Position numbers and translations under genes: made by a program. 64,000 nt of DNA from Salinilacustrithrix flava. Its GTDB lineage: Bacteria; Actinomycetota; Acidimicrobiia; Acidimicrobiales; Salinilacustritrichaceae. Below, piece by piece: positions 26,476-35,185 of this stretch. The notes below the pieces were generated by a model. That model saw only the letters and a list, made by a program, of their open reading frames with translations. It was not told where the DNA came from and ran no database searches. The DNA lies in contig NZ_CP133888.1 in NCBI RefSeq assembly GCF_041228405.1, positions 3,100,001 to 3,164,000 of the forward strand. The letters run 5' to 3'. Numbering within the stretch: the stretch's first letter is position 1; each line of letters begins with the position of its first letter.

Positions 26476-27717
26476 ATGCCTGGAGACCCGGCAACCGAGC
26501 TGGCGGCGCTGCTCGCCGTCGACGTGACGCCGCTGTCGCTGCGTCAGCGGGTCGAGCACCAGGCCGCCATCGAGCGGTGCCGCAACCGGCTCGACGCGGT
26601 GCTGCTCCGGCGGGTGGCCGAGTTCGACGAGAGCGGTGCGTGGCAGCTGGACGCGGCGACCAGCGCCACCAACTGGTTCCAGGGTCAGGTCGGCGGCGCC
26701 CGGAACGTGATGGCGAGCCGGGTCAAGCTGGCTGCGCACCTGGAGTGCATGCCCCACACGCGGGAGGCGTTCGAGGACGGGGAGATCACCGAGTCCCACG
26801 CCAAGGTGCTCAGTCGGTGCGTGGCCAACCCCCGGGTTCGGGACCGCTTTGCCGAGGACGAGGTGGAGCTGGTGGGCAAGGCCATGGATCTGAACGCCGA
26901 TCGGCTCGCCACCGAGGTCGACGCGTGGATCCGCCTCCACGACCAGGACGGCGTGAAGCCGCACGACCCCGAGCACGACACGGTCCACGCCAACCAGGTC
27001 GGCGACCGGGTGAAGATCAACGCCGACCTCGGTCTGGAGCACGGGCTGCCGGTGCTGGCCGCGCTGAACGAGCGCCACGACGAGATCTGGCGGCGCGACC
27101 GGTCCGTGGTCGACGCCAACCCCGACGACGAGGTGGCCACCCGCACCCCGGGCAACCGGCGGGCCGAGGCGCTCGTCGGCCTGGTGCTCGATGGGGCCGG
27201 CGCGGAGTCCAACCCCCGTCGGCGCGAGACGCTGTTCACGGTCCTCATCGACCACGAGACGTTCCTGTCCGGCACCCTGCACCCCGGGACGGTGCTGGAG
27301 ACCGTGGACGGCACCGTCATCCCCATCGGCATCGCCGAGCGCTGGCTGTGCGACTCGCGCTGGCAGCTGCTCGTGCAGGATGCGACGGGCGAGGTGCTGA
27401 TGCTCGGTCGGAAGGAGCGCTACGCCAACCGGGCGATCCGCCGGGCGCTGGCGGCTCGCGACCGGGGCTGCGCCGCACCCGGCTGCAGCGCGAAGGTCAG
27501 CCACTGCGACGCCCACCACGTCACGTGGTGGGACTACGAGGGTGAGAGCAACATCGACCAGATGGCCCTGCTCTGCCGCCACCACCACCGCCTGGTCCAC
27601 GCCGGGGCGCTCGAGATCATGATGGTCAACGGGCTGCCGATGTTCTTCGACCGGCACGGCAACGAGCTCACCGACGGCGGGCGCCGACGACCACCGCCCG
27701 AAGTCTCCGCCGCGTAG
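26476..27717 (+). CDS. DUF222 / HNH endonuclease (13E12-repeat family)
   Basis: A 413-residue protein with an N-terminal DUF222 region (NWFQGQ, EITESHAKVLSRCV) and a C-terminal HNH nuclease motif: CAAPGC, then CDAHHVTWWDYEGESNIDQ and LLCRHHHRLVHAG at about residues 331-380. The His-Asn-His residues are intact. Families of this type are multicopy in actinobacteria, and some mycobacterial members are LexA-controlled; here the LexA box directly precedes the start. ATG 26476 lies 7 bases after the -10 box, so the mRNA should be leaderless. It sits among three TetR-type paralogues with no obvious functional tie. Its cellular role is not established. Confidence 0.92.
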   Translation: MPGDPATELAALLAVDVTPLSLRQRVEHQAAIERCRNRLDAVLLRRVAEFDESGAWQLDAATSATNWFQGQVGGARNVMASRVKLAAHLECMPHTREAFEDGEITESHAKVLSRCVANPRVRDRFAEDEVELVGKAMDLNADRLATEVDAWIRLHDQDGVKPHDPEHDTVHANQVGDRVKINADLGLEHGLPVLAALNERHDEIWRRDRSVVDANPDDEVATRTPGNRRAEALVGLVLDGAGAESNPRRRETLFTVLIDHETFLSGTLHPGTVLETVDGTVIPIGIAERWLCDSRWQLLVQDATGEVLMLGRKERYANRAIRRALAARDRGCAAPGCSAKVSHCDAHHVTWWDYEGESNIDQMALLCRHHHRLVHAGALEIMMVNGLPMFFDRHGNELTDGGRRRPPPEVSAA

Positions 27718-27766
27718 GACGCGGCGACGGCACGGCCCAGGCTCCAACCGAGCAGCTTTCCGGCCA

Positions 27767-27785
27767 CCCCCGCCTCGTGCGGGGG
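27767..27785 (+). terminator. GC hairpin after the HNH gene
   Basis: CCCCCGC and GCGGGGG form a perfect 7-bp stem with a 5-base loop, 50 bases after the HNH stop. There is no T-run, as is common in very GC-rich actinobacteria. Confidence 0.5.
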
Positions 27786-27823
27786 CACCGTCGCGTGCCT
27801 GTGGCTGGCTAGCGTCGCCACCG

Positions 27824-29089
27824 ATGTCCGACCGTCGCACTGCGCTGATCGACGCCGGGCTGGAGCTGGTTCTGGAGCAGCGCTTCCAGGACCTCCTCGC
27901 CAGCGTCGACACCCGTTCCATCACGGAGAAGGCCGGGGTCACCACCGGGTCCTTCTTCCACCACTTCCGCAACCGGGCCCAGTTCACCGACGCGGTGATT
28001 GACCGCCTGGAGCAGCTGTGGGCGGAGTCCACGCAGCGGTCGCTGTCGGCGATCGACGGCTTCACCGAGGGCGTCGAGTTCCGCGCCGCCGCAGCATTGG
28101 AGTGGCAGCGGCTCGAATCGGAGCAGCAGCCCAGCGTCCTCCAGCACCTCCTCTTCGCGGTGGTGGGCCAGCCGGTGAGCGACGACACCGACCGCACGGC
28201 CGGCGACGTCCTGGCCGCCCGCTACCGGGCCCTGCAGGAGTCGGTGCTGCCGGCGTACCGGCGGGGCCTGGCCTCCATCGGCCGGGAGATGATGCCGCCC
28301 TTCACCGACCGCGACCTGGCGGTCGCCCTGACGGCCATCGGCGCCGGCCTCAAGGCCCGCCGCTTCGCCGATCCCGAGGCGGTCCGGCCCGAGCTGTACG
28401 CCGATCTCGTGTCCGTCCTGGTCATCGCCGTCACCCGGCCGGTGGGGGAGCAGGTCGAGGGCAGCGAGCTCGCGTCGCTGGAGCGCCAGCTCGTCAGCCC
28501 GCCCAGCGGCCTCCTGCCGCCGAAGGCCGAGAGCGGGACCTGGCGCCACATCGCCGAGGCGGCCGCCCCGCTGTTCTCGGATCGGCGGGTCGGCGAGGTG
28601 AAGGTGTCCGAGGTCGCCGCCGCCGCAGGGGTCAGCGCCAGCACCGTCTACCACCAGTTCGGCACCGTCAGCGCGGTGGCGGCGGCGGGGTGGGTCCGGT
28701 ACCTGCCCGAGCTGGAGGCCATCTCCACCGAGCCGCTGACGGCGCAGGAGGGGCCGATCGTGCGGATGGAGCAGGTGCTCACCCGCTTCATCGAGGTGGC
28801 TCGGGCCAACCGGGGCGCGCTGGAGGGGCTGGTGATGGAATCGGTGAACCGGACCGGCGAGAGCCCGTTCCCGGTGGCCCCGATCCCGTCGCTGCTCGTC
28901 CCGCACGTGCGCGAGCTGCGCACCCGGGGGCTCCTGCGCCGACGGGTCGACAGCGTCGGCCTGGCGCGGTCGATCACCCAGCTCGTGGCCATGCGGGTGC
29001 TGGCGGTGCCCGACGAGCCCGACGAGCGCGTCATCGACGACACGCTCGGCATGCTGCTCGAGGGTGCCCTGGCCCGGGAGGGCCGCTGA
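27824..29089 (+). CDS. Tandem (double) TetR-family regulator, paralogue 2
   Basis: A 421-residue paralogue of the product at 25115, with near-identical first recognition region (TTGSFFHHFRNR, about 40-55) and a second HTH at about 239-292 (TWRHIAEAAAPLF, GVSASTVYHQFGTVSAV). Conservation is strongest in the two DNA-binding regions and in HLLFAVVGQ and GREMMPPF segments, while ligand regions vary more, which suggests similar operators but different effectors. TAGCGT at 27810-27815 lies 8 bases before ATG. No transporter or enzyme gene is adjacent, so targets are probably elsewhere. Confidence 0.85.
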   Translation: MSDRRTALIDAGLELVLEQRFQDLLASVDTRSITEKAGVTTGSFFHHFRNRAQFTDAVIDRLEQLWAESTQRSLSAIDGFTEGVEFRAAAALEWQRLESEQQPSVLQHLLFAVVGQPVSDDTDRTAGDVLAARYRALQESVLPAYRRGLASIGREMMPPFTDRDLAVALTAIGAGLKARRFADPEAVRPELYADLVSVLVIAVTRPVGEQVEGSELASLERQLVSPPSGLLPPKAESGTWRHIAEAAAPLFSDRRVGEVKVSEVAAAAGVSASTVYHQFGTVSAVAAAGWVRYLPELEAISTEPLTAQEGPIVRMEQVLTRFIEVARANRGALEGLVMESVNRTGESPFPVAPIPSLLVPHVRELRTRGLLRRRVDSVGLARSITQLVAMRVLAVPDEPDERVIDDTLGMLLEGALAREGR

Positions 29090-29116
29090 CGGGCGACGAG
29101 TGACGAGCAACCCGAG

Positions 29117-29150
29117 GGCGAAGCGGCCGGGGTGCGCCGACCGCTTCGCC
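29117..29150 (+). terminator. 10-bp inverted repeat after the second double-TetR gene
   Basis: GGCGAAGCGG (29117-29126) pairs perfectly with CCGCTTCGCC (29141-29150) around a 14-base loop, 27 bases after the stop codon. It could terminate transcription or be an operator for the next gene. Confidence 0.4.
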
Positions 29151-29351
29151 GCCAGGGGCTGGAAGGACGGCCCGGAAGGGCCATCCACAGGTTCCCGCTG
29201 CGTGTTCAGTCAACCACCCAGATGTGACCCGTGGCCTGACAAGACATTGCTTGCGGTACGTGAGCCCGTAGCAGGTGCTATGTGCGTTCGGTCCGGACAA
29301 TTGCCGCTCGGGTGGCCGGCAGCGCCCTGACCTGCGACTACGTTCCCCGCC

Positions 29352-30680
29352 GTGACGGTCGACCGGCGGGCAGAGATGATCGACGCCGGGATCTCTCTGA
29401 TCGCGCAGCAGCGATTCCAAGACCTCCTCGCCGCGGTGGAGACCCGGTCGATCGCCGACGAGGTCGGGGTGACGACCGGCTCGTTCTTCCACCACTTCCG
29501 GAACCGCTCGCACTTCGCCCAGGCGGTGGCCGACGCCTTCGCGGCCCGGTGGTGCGCCCGGGTCGACCGCCTCTCGGGTGCGGCATCGGGCTCGAACGAC
29601 CGCCAGGGCCTCGACGGCATTCGACCCGCCGCCGCCGAGGAGTGGGCCGGCCTCGTCGCCGACGAGGAGGAGCTGGCCGTGCTCCAGCACCTGCTGTGGT
29701 CCGTGCGGCACCAGGAGCTGGGCGAAGACACCAGCCGCACCGCCGGCGACGTGCTGGGGGAGGCCTACCGGACCCTCACCGAGCGCGTCGAGACCACCTA
29801 CCTGCGGGGCGTGCGCCTGATGGGGCGCGAGATGCTCCCGCCGTTCAGTGGACGCGACCTGACCGTGATCATGACCGCCATCGCCGAGGGCCTCCAGCGG
29901 CGGCACGGCGCCGATCCGGACGCCGTGCGCGACGGCCTCTACTCCGACACGGTGACGGCGGTCGTCCTCGGGATCACGCGCCCCCGGGTCGAGCGCTCGG
30001 ACGTCGCACCGGCTCCCGAGCTCTCGACGCTCGAGTCCCGCCTGCTGGTGCGCCCGCGCCAAGCCGAGACCGGGGACGACGGGTCCGGTGCGCCGATCGA
30101 GACCTGGCGCCACATCGCTGACGCCGCCGCCCACCTCTTCATCGATCGGAGCGCCGCGGACGTGCGCGTCTCCGAGGTGGCGGCCGCTGCCGGGGTGAGC
30201 GCGACCACCGTGTACCACCACTTCGGCACGGTGAACGCCGTCGCGGCTGCGGCCTGGGCCCGGCACGTGCCCGAGCTCGAGGCGATCGCGTCGGTGCCGA
30301 TCACCGCGGAGGAGGGCCCGATCCGGCGGATCGAGCAGGTGCTCCTGCGCTACGTGCAGCTCGCCCGCGAGAATCGGGGCGCGACCGAGGCGCTGGCCGC
30401 CCAGATCGTCGCCGAGGCGGCGCCGTCCCCCGAGCGCGAGTGGCCCCGCGACACCCGCGCCCTGGTCCCGCTGCCCGGCGTCCTCCTCCCGCTGATCCGC
30501 GAGCTGCGCGCCGTGGGTCGCCTCCGCCGGCGCATGGAGACGGTCCGGCTGGCTCGCTCCCTCGTGCACCTCTGCACGATGCAGGCCCTGCTGTTCAGCC
30601 AGGAGTCCGACGAGCGCATCGTCGACGAGACCATGTCGCTGATCTTCGACGGTGCGCTGGTGGCGCCGAGCGACGGATAG
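29352..30680 (+). CDS. Tandem (double) TetR-family regulator, paralogue 3
   Basis: A 442-residue member of the same paralogue set, somewhat more divergent. First HTH about 5-60 (QRFQDLLAAVETRSI, TTGSFFHHFRNR); second about 249-302 (TWRHIADAAAHLF, GVSATTVYHHFGTVNAV). The C-terminal half includes PITAEEGPIRRIEQVLLRY, matching PLT(P/A)EEGPIVR in the other two. The start is GTG 29352, 7 bases after TACGTT (29339-29344), so a leaderless transcript is likely. The 262-base gap upstream includes the palindrome GTCCGGAC at 29291-29298. Downstream lies a cyclic-di-GMP protein, a possible but unproven target. Confidence 0.84.
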   Translation: MTVDRRAEMIDAGISLIAQQRFQDLLAAVETRSIADEVGVTTGSFFHHFRNRSHFAQAVADAFAARWCARVDRLSGAASGSNDRQGLDGIRPAAAEEWAGLVADEEELAVLQHLLWSVRHQELGEDTSRTAGDVLGEAYRTLTERVETTYLRGVRLMGREMLPPFSGRDLTVIMTAIAEGLQRRHGADPDAVRDGLYSDTVTAVVLGITRPRVERSDVAPAPELSTLESRLLVRPRQAETGDDGSGAPIETWRHIADAAAHLFIDRSAADVRVSEVAAAAGVSATTVYHHFGTVNAVAAAAWARHVPELEAIASVPITAEEGPIRRIEQVLLRYVQLARENRGATEALAAQIVAEAAPSPEREWPRDTRALVPLPGVLLPLIRELRAVGRLRRRMETVRLARSLVHLCTMQALLFSQESDERIVDETMSLIFDGALVAPSDG

Positions 30681-30716
30681 CTCCAGTTCCGGGCTGAAAG
30701 TGCCGATCGAGGTGCC

Positions 30717-32351
30717 ATGGATCTGGGAGGGGTCATGGGAGGTGTGATGGAAGGAGCGGTGGACGGGGAGCGCGTGCTCTCCGAGACCGTCCTGCACCAC
30801 CTGCTCGACCGATCGGCTGACGTCACCGTCCTCGTCGATGCCAGCACCGGGCGGTCGATCCACCGCTGGTACGACCCGAGCACGAGCCGCCTGCACCTGC
30901 CGCTGTCACCGACGGCGCGCGCCATCACCTGGATGCACCCCGACGACCTGCCGGCCGTGCTCGACGTCATGGCGGTCGTCGCCCACGAGGGTGGGAGCCG
31001 CTCGACCGTGGCCCGGGTCCACCCCGACCACGCCGCGGTGGTCGGCAGCTCGCTGATGATCGTCGCCCACGACGTGAGCGCCAGCGTGCCCTTCGGCATC
31101 CTCGTCCACGCCTGGCTGGTCGACTTCGATGCCGCCGCCCTCGAGGGCGCCGAGGCCGGGGTGGCCATGTCGTCCCTGGCCGAGGCCGCGCCGGTCGGGC
31201 TGCAGGTGCGCAGCGGCAACGGCAGCGTGTCGTTCGAGAACAGCCGCTTCTCCGCGCTGGTCGGCGCCGGTCGGGACGAGGTCGAGGCCCGCATCAGCGC
31301 TGCCCTCGACAGCACCGCCATCGACACCGTGTCCGACCTCGCGGTCGACGGCCGCTCACTGCGCCTCCGCGTCGTGCCCACCCGGGACGCCGAGCACCGG
31401 CTGCTCCTCGCCGTCGCCTCCCTCGAGGACGTCACGAGCCAGCGGGCAGCCGAGGGCCTCTTCCGCGCCGTGTTCGACGGCTCGCCCGTGGCCACCGCCG
31501 TCGTGGACCTCGACGGCCGCTTCGTGCAGGTGAACGACGCCCTGGCGATGATCTGCGGTCGCCCGTCCGACGACCTGCTCGGGCGGGGGTTCGCCGAGAT
31601 CACCCACCCCGACGACCTGGCCGTCGACGAGGAGCTGCTCGCCGAGGTCCGGGCCGGCCGCCGGGGCGGCTACCAGATGGAGAAGCGGTTCCTGCACCGT
31701 GCCGGCCACGAGGTGTGGGTGGAGCTCACCGTCTCGGCCGTGCACGACGCCGCCGGCGCCATCAGCCACTTCGTGTCCCACGTGGAGGACATCTCCGGGC
31801 GCAAGGCGCTCATCGACATGGCCGACTCGTCGGAGGACCTCGCCTACTGGGCGACGCACGACCACCTCACCGGCCTGCCCAACCGCCGCTACCTCGACAG
31901 CTACCTCACGTCGAACCTCGGACCCCGCCGCCGCGCCGACGACCACCTGGTCGTGCTCTTCCTCGACCTGGACGACTTCAAGCCGGTCAACGACCGGCAC
32001 GGGCACCAGACCGGCGACGAGGTGCTGCGGACCATCGCCCGCCGGCTCCGCAGCGCGGCCCGGGAGGACGAGCTGGTGGCCCGCTACGGCGGCGACGAGT
32101 TCGTCGTCGTGACGACGCGGGCCCGCACCGCCTACGACGTGTCGCTGCTCGCCGAGCGGATCCTGGGTGCCGTGCGCACACCGATCGTCGGCCTCACCGA
32201 GGACCCGATCCTCGTGGGCGCGAGCGTCGGCATCGGGCACGCCCACGGCGACGAGGACCCCGCCGCCCTCCTGACGCGGGCCGACGCCGCGTCGTACCGG
32301 GCCAAGCGCGCCGGCAAGGGCCGCATCGAGTACGCGCCCGGCACCGTCTGA
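30717..32351 (+). CDS. PAS-PAS-GGDEF diguanylate cyclase
   Basis: A 544-residue soluble protein that should make cyclic-di-GMP from two GTP. An N-terminal region of about 230 residues looks like one or two degenerate PAS folds. A clear PAS/PAC domain follows (AVFDGSPVATAVVDLDGRF to VSHVEDISGRKAL), then a GGDEF domain beginning HDHLTGLPNRRYLD. The active site RYGGDEF, near residue 458, is intact. The allosteric I-site position is RxxE (REDE) instead of RxxD, so product inhibition may be weak. Starts at ATG 30717, 30735 or 30747 are all preceded by purine-rich sequence. It lies 22 bases upstream of ppc. Confidence 0.9.
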   Translation: MDLGGVMGGVMEGAVDGERVLSETVLHHLLDRSADVTVLVDASTGRSIHRWYDPSTSRLHLPLSPTARAITWMHPDDLPAVLDVMAVVAHEGGSRSTVARVHPDHAAVVGSSLMIVAHDVSASVPFGILVHAWLVDFDAAALEGAEAGVAMSSLAEAAPVGLQVRSGNGSVSFENSRFSALVGAGRDEVEARISAALDSTAIDTVSDLAVDGRSLRLRVVPTRDAEHRLLLAVASLEDVTSQRAAEGLFRAVFDGSPVATAVVDLDGRFVQVNDALAMICGRPSDDLLGRGFAEITHPDDLAVDEELLAEVRAGRRGGYQMEKRFLHRAGHEVWVELTVSAVHDAAGAISHFVSHVEDISGRKALIDMADSSEDLAYWATHDHLTGLPNRRYLDSYLTSNLGPRRRADDHLVVLFLDLDDFKPVNDRHGHQTGDEVLRTIARRLRSAAREDELVARYGGDEFVVVTTRARTAYDVSLLAERILGAVRTPIVGLTEDPILVGASVGIGHAHGDEDPAALLTRADAASYRAKRAGKGRIEYAPGTV

Positions 32352-32360
32352 ACCCACCGA

Positions 32361-32366
32361 TACCCT
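32361..32366 (+). promoter_or_regulatory. Putative -10 box of ppc (leaderless)
   Basis: TACCCT ends 7 bases before the ppc ATG at 32374. It fits the TANNNT-N7-start pattern repeated at many genes in this window. No clear -35 box is visible. Confidence 0.45.
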
Positions 32367-32373
32367 CGGCCCC

Positions 32374-35151
32374 ATGCAGGAGCAGGAGCCGGTGCTCGAC
32401 GGCCCCGACGAGGCGATGCGCGCCGACATCCGTCGGCTCGGCAACCAGCTCGGCCAGGCCATCGCCCGCCAGGAGGGCGACGCCATGCTCGACCTGGTCG
32501 AGCGCGTCCGCGTCCTCGCCCGCCGCATCCGCACCGACCAGCACGCCGGGAGCACGGCCGGGAACACAGGCGGGAGCAGGGACCTGGGAGCGTTGCTGCG
32601 GGACGTCTCACCCGTGGATGCGATCCGGCTGGTCCGGGCGTTCACGCTCTACTTCCACCTGGCCAACGCCACGGAGCAGGTCCACCGCATCGAGGAGCTG
32701 AACCAGCGCACGGCCGACGCCGGACGGATCACCGACACCATCGAGCGGCTCCTCGGCGCCGGCCACGACATCGACGAGATCTCTGCCGCCGTGGCCCGGA
32801 CCGAGCTCCGGCCCGTCTTCACCGCCCACCCGACCGAGGCGTCGCGCCGGTCGATCCTCGACAAGCTCACCGAGATCGCCACCCGCCTGGAGCGGCGCCA
32901 GCACCCGGCCGCCACCGCCACCGAGCAGCGCCGCATCGACCGCCGCATCGACGAGCTCATCGACGCCATGTGGCAGACCGATGAGCTGCGCCGGCGGCGG
33001 CCCACGCCCTCGGACGAGGCCCGCTCGGTGCTCTACGTGCTCGAGCAGGTCACCCGCCGGGGCCTGCCCGAGCTGCTCGAGGACCTGGCCCTGTCCCTCG
33101 AGCGCGCCGGCGGCTCGCTACCGCCCGACGCCGCCCCGGTCCGCTTCGGCAGCTGGGTCGGCGGCGACCGGGACGGGAACCCCAACGTCACGGCCGAGAC
33201 CACCGCCGAGGTGCTCGAGCTGCACCGGGAGCGCGCCCTGCAGCTGCTGGCCGGAGAGATCGACCGACTGCGCGGGGAGCTGTCCATGTCCGACCGGATC
33301 CGCGCCGCCAGCGACGAGCTGCGCGCCGCCGTCGAGGCCGACCGCACCCGCTTCCCCGACGTCCACGAGCGGGTCGGCCGCCGGGTGGAGGGGGAGTGGT
33401 ACCGGCTCCGCCTCGCCGTCATCGCCGAGCGCCTCCGGGCCACCGAGACCACCCCCGACTCCCCGCGTGCCTACCGCAGCCCCGCCGAGCTGGACGACGA
33501 CCTCGCCGTCCTCGACCGCTCGCTCCGGGAGCACGGCGGCGCGCTCCTCGCCGACGGACCCCTGGCCCGCACGCGGCGGCTGCTCGCCACCGTCGGGTTC
33601 CACCTCGCCACCCTCGATCTCCGCGAGCACGCCGCCCGCCTGCACGAGTCGCTCGCCGGCCTCTTCGCCGGCTGCGGCATCGACTACCCGCAGGACAGCA
33701 GCTCCCCAGAAGCCCGAGAAGCCCGGCAGGCCCTGCTCGTGACCGAGCTCGAGAGCCGTCGCCCGCTGGCGCCGCCCGGCACGCCGGTGCCCGACAACGA
33801 CCCGCTGCTCGCCTTCCGGGCGCTGCGCGACGTGCTCGACCAGCGTGGCGACGACGTCGTGGAGTCCTACATCGTCTCCATGACCAAGGGCGTCGACGAC
33901 ATCCTCGCCGCTGTGCTCCTCGCCCGGGAGGTGGGCCTCGTCGACCTGTCCGCCGGGGTCGCCCGCCTCGGCTTCGTGCCGCTGTTCGAGACCATCGACG
34001 ACCTGCGTGGCATCGAGGACGTGCTCGAGCGGTTGCTCGCGGTGCCCGGGTACCGGCGCATCGTCGAGCTCCGCGGCGTCCAGGAGGTGATGGTCGGGTA
34101 CTCCGACTCCAACAAGGACGGCGGCATCACCACCAGCCAGTGGGAGATCCACAAGGCGCTGCGCCGCATCCGCGACCTCGCCGAGCGCCACGACCTGCCC
34201 ATCCGCGTCTTCCACGGGCGGGGCGGCACGATCGGCCGGGGCGGGGGTCCGACCAACACCTCGATCCTGGCCCAGCCGGCCGGGCTCATCCGGGGCGAGG
34301 TCAAGATCACCGAGCAGGGCGAGGTCATCGCCGACAAGTACGGCCGGCCCGACCTGGCCCAGCGCAACCTCGACCTCGCCATGTCCGCGGTCATCGAGGC
34401 GACGGTCGCACGGCGCGGCCCCCGCCACGACGACGCCACCCGCGCCCGCTGGGTCGAGGTCATGGACCTCGCGTCCGATGCCGCCTACGCCGCCTACCGG
34501 CGCTTCGTCGACGACCCCGACCTGCCCGAGTACTTCCGCACGTCGACACCCGTCGAGGAGCTCGGCGAGCTGAACATCGGATCACGCCCCGCCCGGCGCA
34601 CCACGCAGGGCGACGGCGGCATGACGCTGGCCGGGCTGCGAGCCATCCCCTGGGTGTTCGGCTGGACCCAGTCCCGCCAGATCATTCCCGGCTGGTTCGG
34701 CGTCGGCACCGGGATCGAGTCCGCGGTTGCAGCCGGCCACGGAGAAACGCTCACCGAGATGCTGCGGGAGTGGACGTTCTTCCGCACCTTCCTCTCCAAC
34801 GTGGAGATGACCCTGGCCAAGACGGACCTGGGGATCTCGTCCCGCTACGTCGAGGCGCTGGTGCCGACCGAGCTGCACCACCTGTTCGACGTCGTGCGCG
34901 ACGAGCACGCCCGGACCCTCGCCGCCGTCACCGCCCTCACCGGCCGGGAGCTGCTCGGCGACCTCCCGACCATCGCCCACACCCTCCGCGTGCGCGACCG
35001 CTACCTCGACCCGATCCACGTCCTCCAGGTCGCCCTGCTCGAGCGGACCCGCGCCCTCGATGACCGGGAGAGCGCCGAGTCGCGCCGCTTGCGCCGCGCC
35101 CTGCTGCTCAGCGTCAACGGCGTCGCCGCCGGCATGCGCAACACCGGCTGA
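32374..35151 (+). CDS. ppc: Phosphoenolpyruvate carboxylase
   Basis: A 925-residue enzyme that carboxylates phosphoenolpyruvate with bicarbonate to oxaloacetate, replenishing the citric acid cycle in the cytoplasm. The catalytic His lies in TAHPTEASRRSIL near residue 152. VMVGYSDSNKDGG (about 574) and FHGRGGTIGRGGGPTN (about 613) are the other active-site signatures, and the protein ends with the conserved AAGMRNTG. Length is normal for the bacterial type. No Shine-Dalgarno is visible; TACCCT lies 7 bases upstream. The position between two PAS-domain genes is unusual but not obviously functional. Aconitase, encoded at 38482, is another enzyme of the same metabolic area. Confidence 0.98.
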   Translation: MQEQEPVLDGPDEAMRADIRRLGNQLGQAIARQEGDAMLDLVERVRVLARRIRTDQHAGSTAGNTGGSRDLGALLRDVSPVDAIRLVRAFTLYFHLANATEQVHRIEELNQRTADAGRITDTIERLLGAGHDIDEISAAVARTELRPVFTAHPTEASRRSILDKLTEIATRLERRQHPAATATEQRRIDRRIDELIDAMWQTDELRRRRPTPSDEARSVLYVLEQVTRRGLPELLEDLALSLERAGGSLPPDAAPVRFGSWVGGDRDGNPNVTAETTAEVLELHRERALQLLAGEIDRLRGELSMSDRIRAASDELRAAVEADRTRFPDVHERVGRRVEGEWYRLRLAVIAERLRATETTPDSPRAYRSPAELDDDLAVLDRSLREHGGALLADGPLARTRRLLATVGFHLATLDLREHAARLHESLAGLFAGCGIDYPQDSSSPEAREARQALLVTELESRRPLAPPGTPVPDNDPLLAFRALRDVLDQRGDDVVESYIVSMTKGVDDILAAVLLAREVGLVDLSAGVARLGFVPLFETIDDLRGIEDVLERLLAVPGYRRIVELRGVQEVMVGYSDSNKDGGITTSQWEIHKALRRIRDLAERHDLPIRVFHGRGGTIGRGGGPTNTSILAQPAGLIRGEVKITEQGEVIADKYGRPDLAQRNLDLAMSAVIEATVARRGPRHDDATRARWVEVMDLASDAAYAAYRRFVDDPDLPEYFRTSTPVEELGELNIGSRPARRTTQGDGGMTLAGLRAIPWVFGWTQSRQIIPGWFGVGTGIESAVAAGHGETLTEMLREWTFFRTFLSNVEMTLAKTDLGISSRYVEALVPTELHHLFDVVRDEHARTLAAVTALTGRELLGDLPTIAHTLRVRDRYLDPIHVLQVALLERTRALDDRESAESRRLRRALLLSVNGVAAGMRNTG

Positions 35152-35185
35152 CGCCCGGTCGCGTCCCCGGTCCTCAGCTCCGGAT

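Noticed and set aside
25525..28197. 890-codon minus-strand frame
   Set aside because: It is antisense to two real genes (double TetR and HNH) and has no motif.
27809..30896. Long minus-strand frames opposite the TetR paralogues
   Set aside because: They repeat the same low-complexity composition expected of antisense frames in GC-rich DNA.
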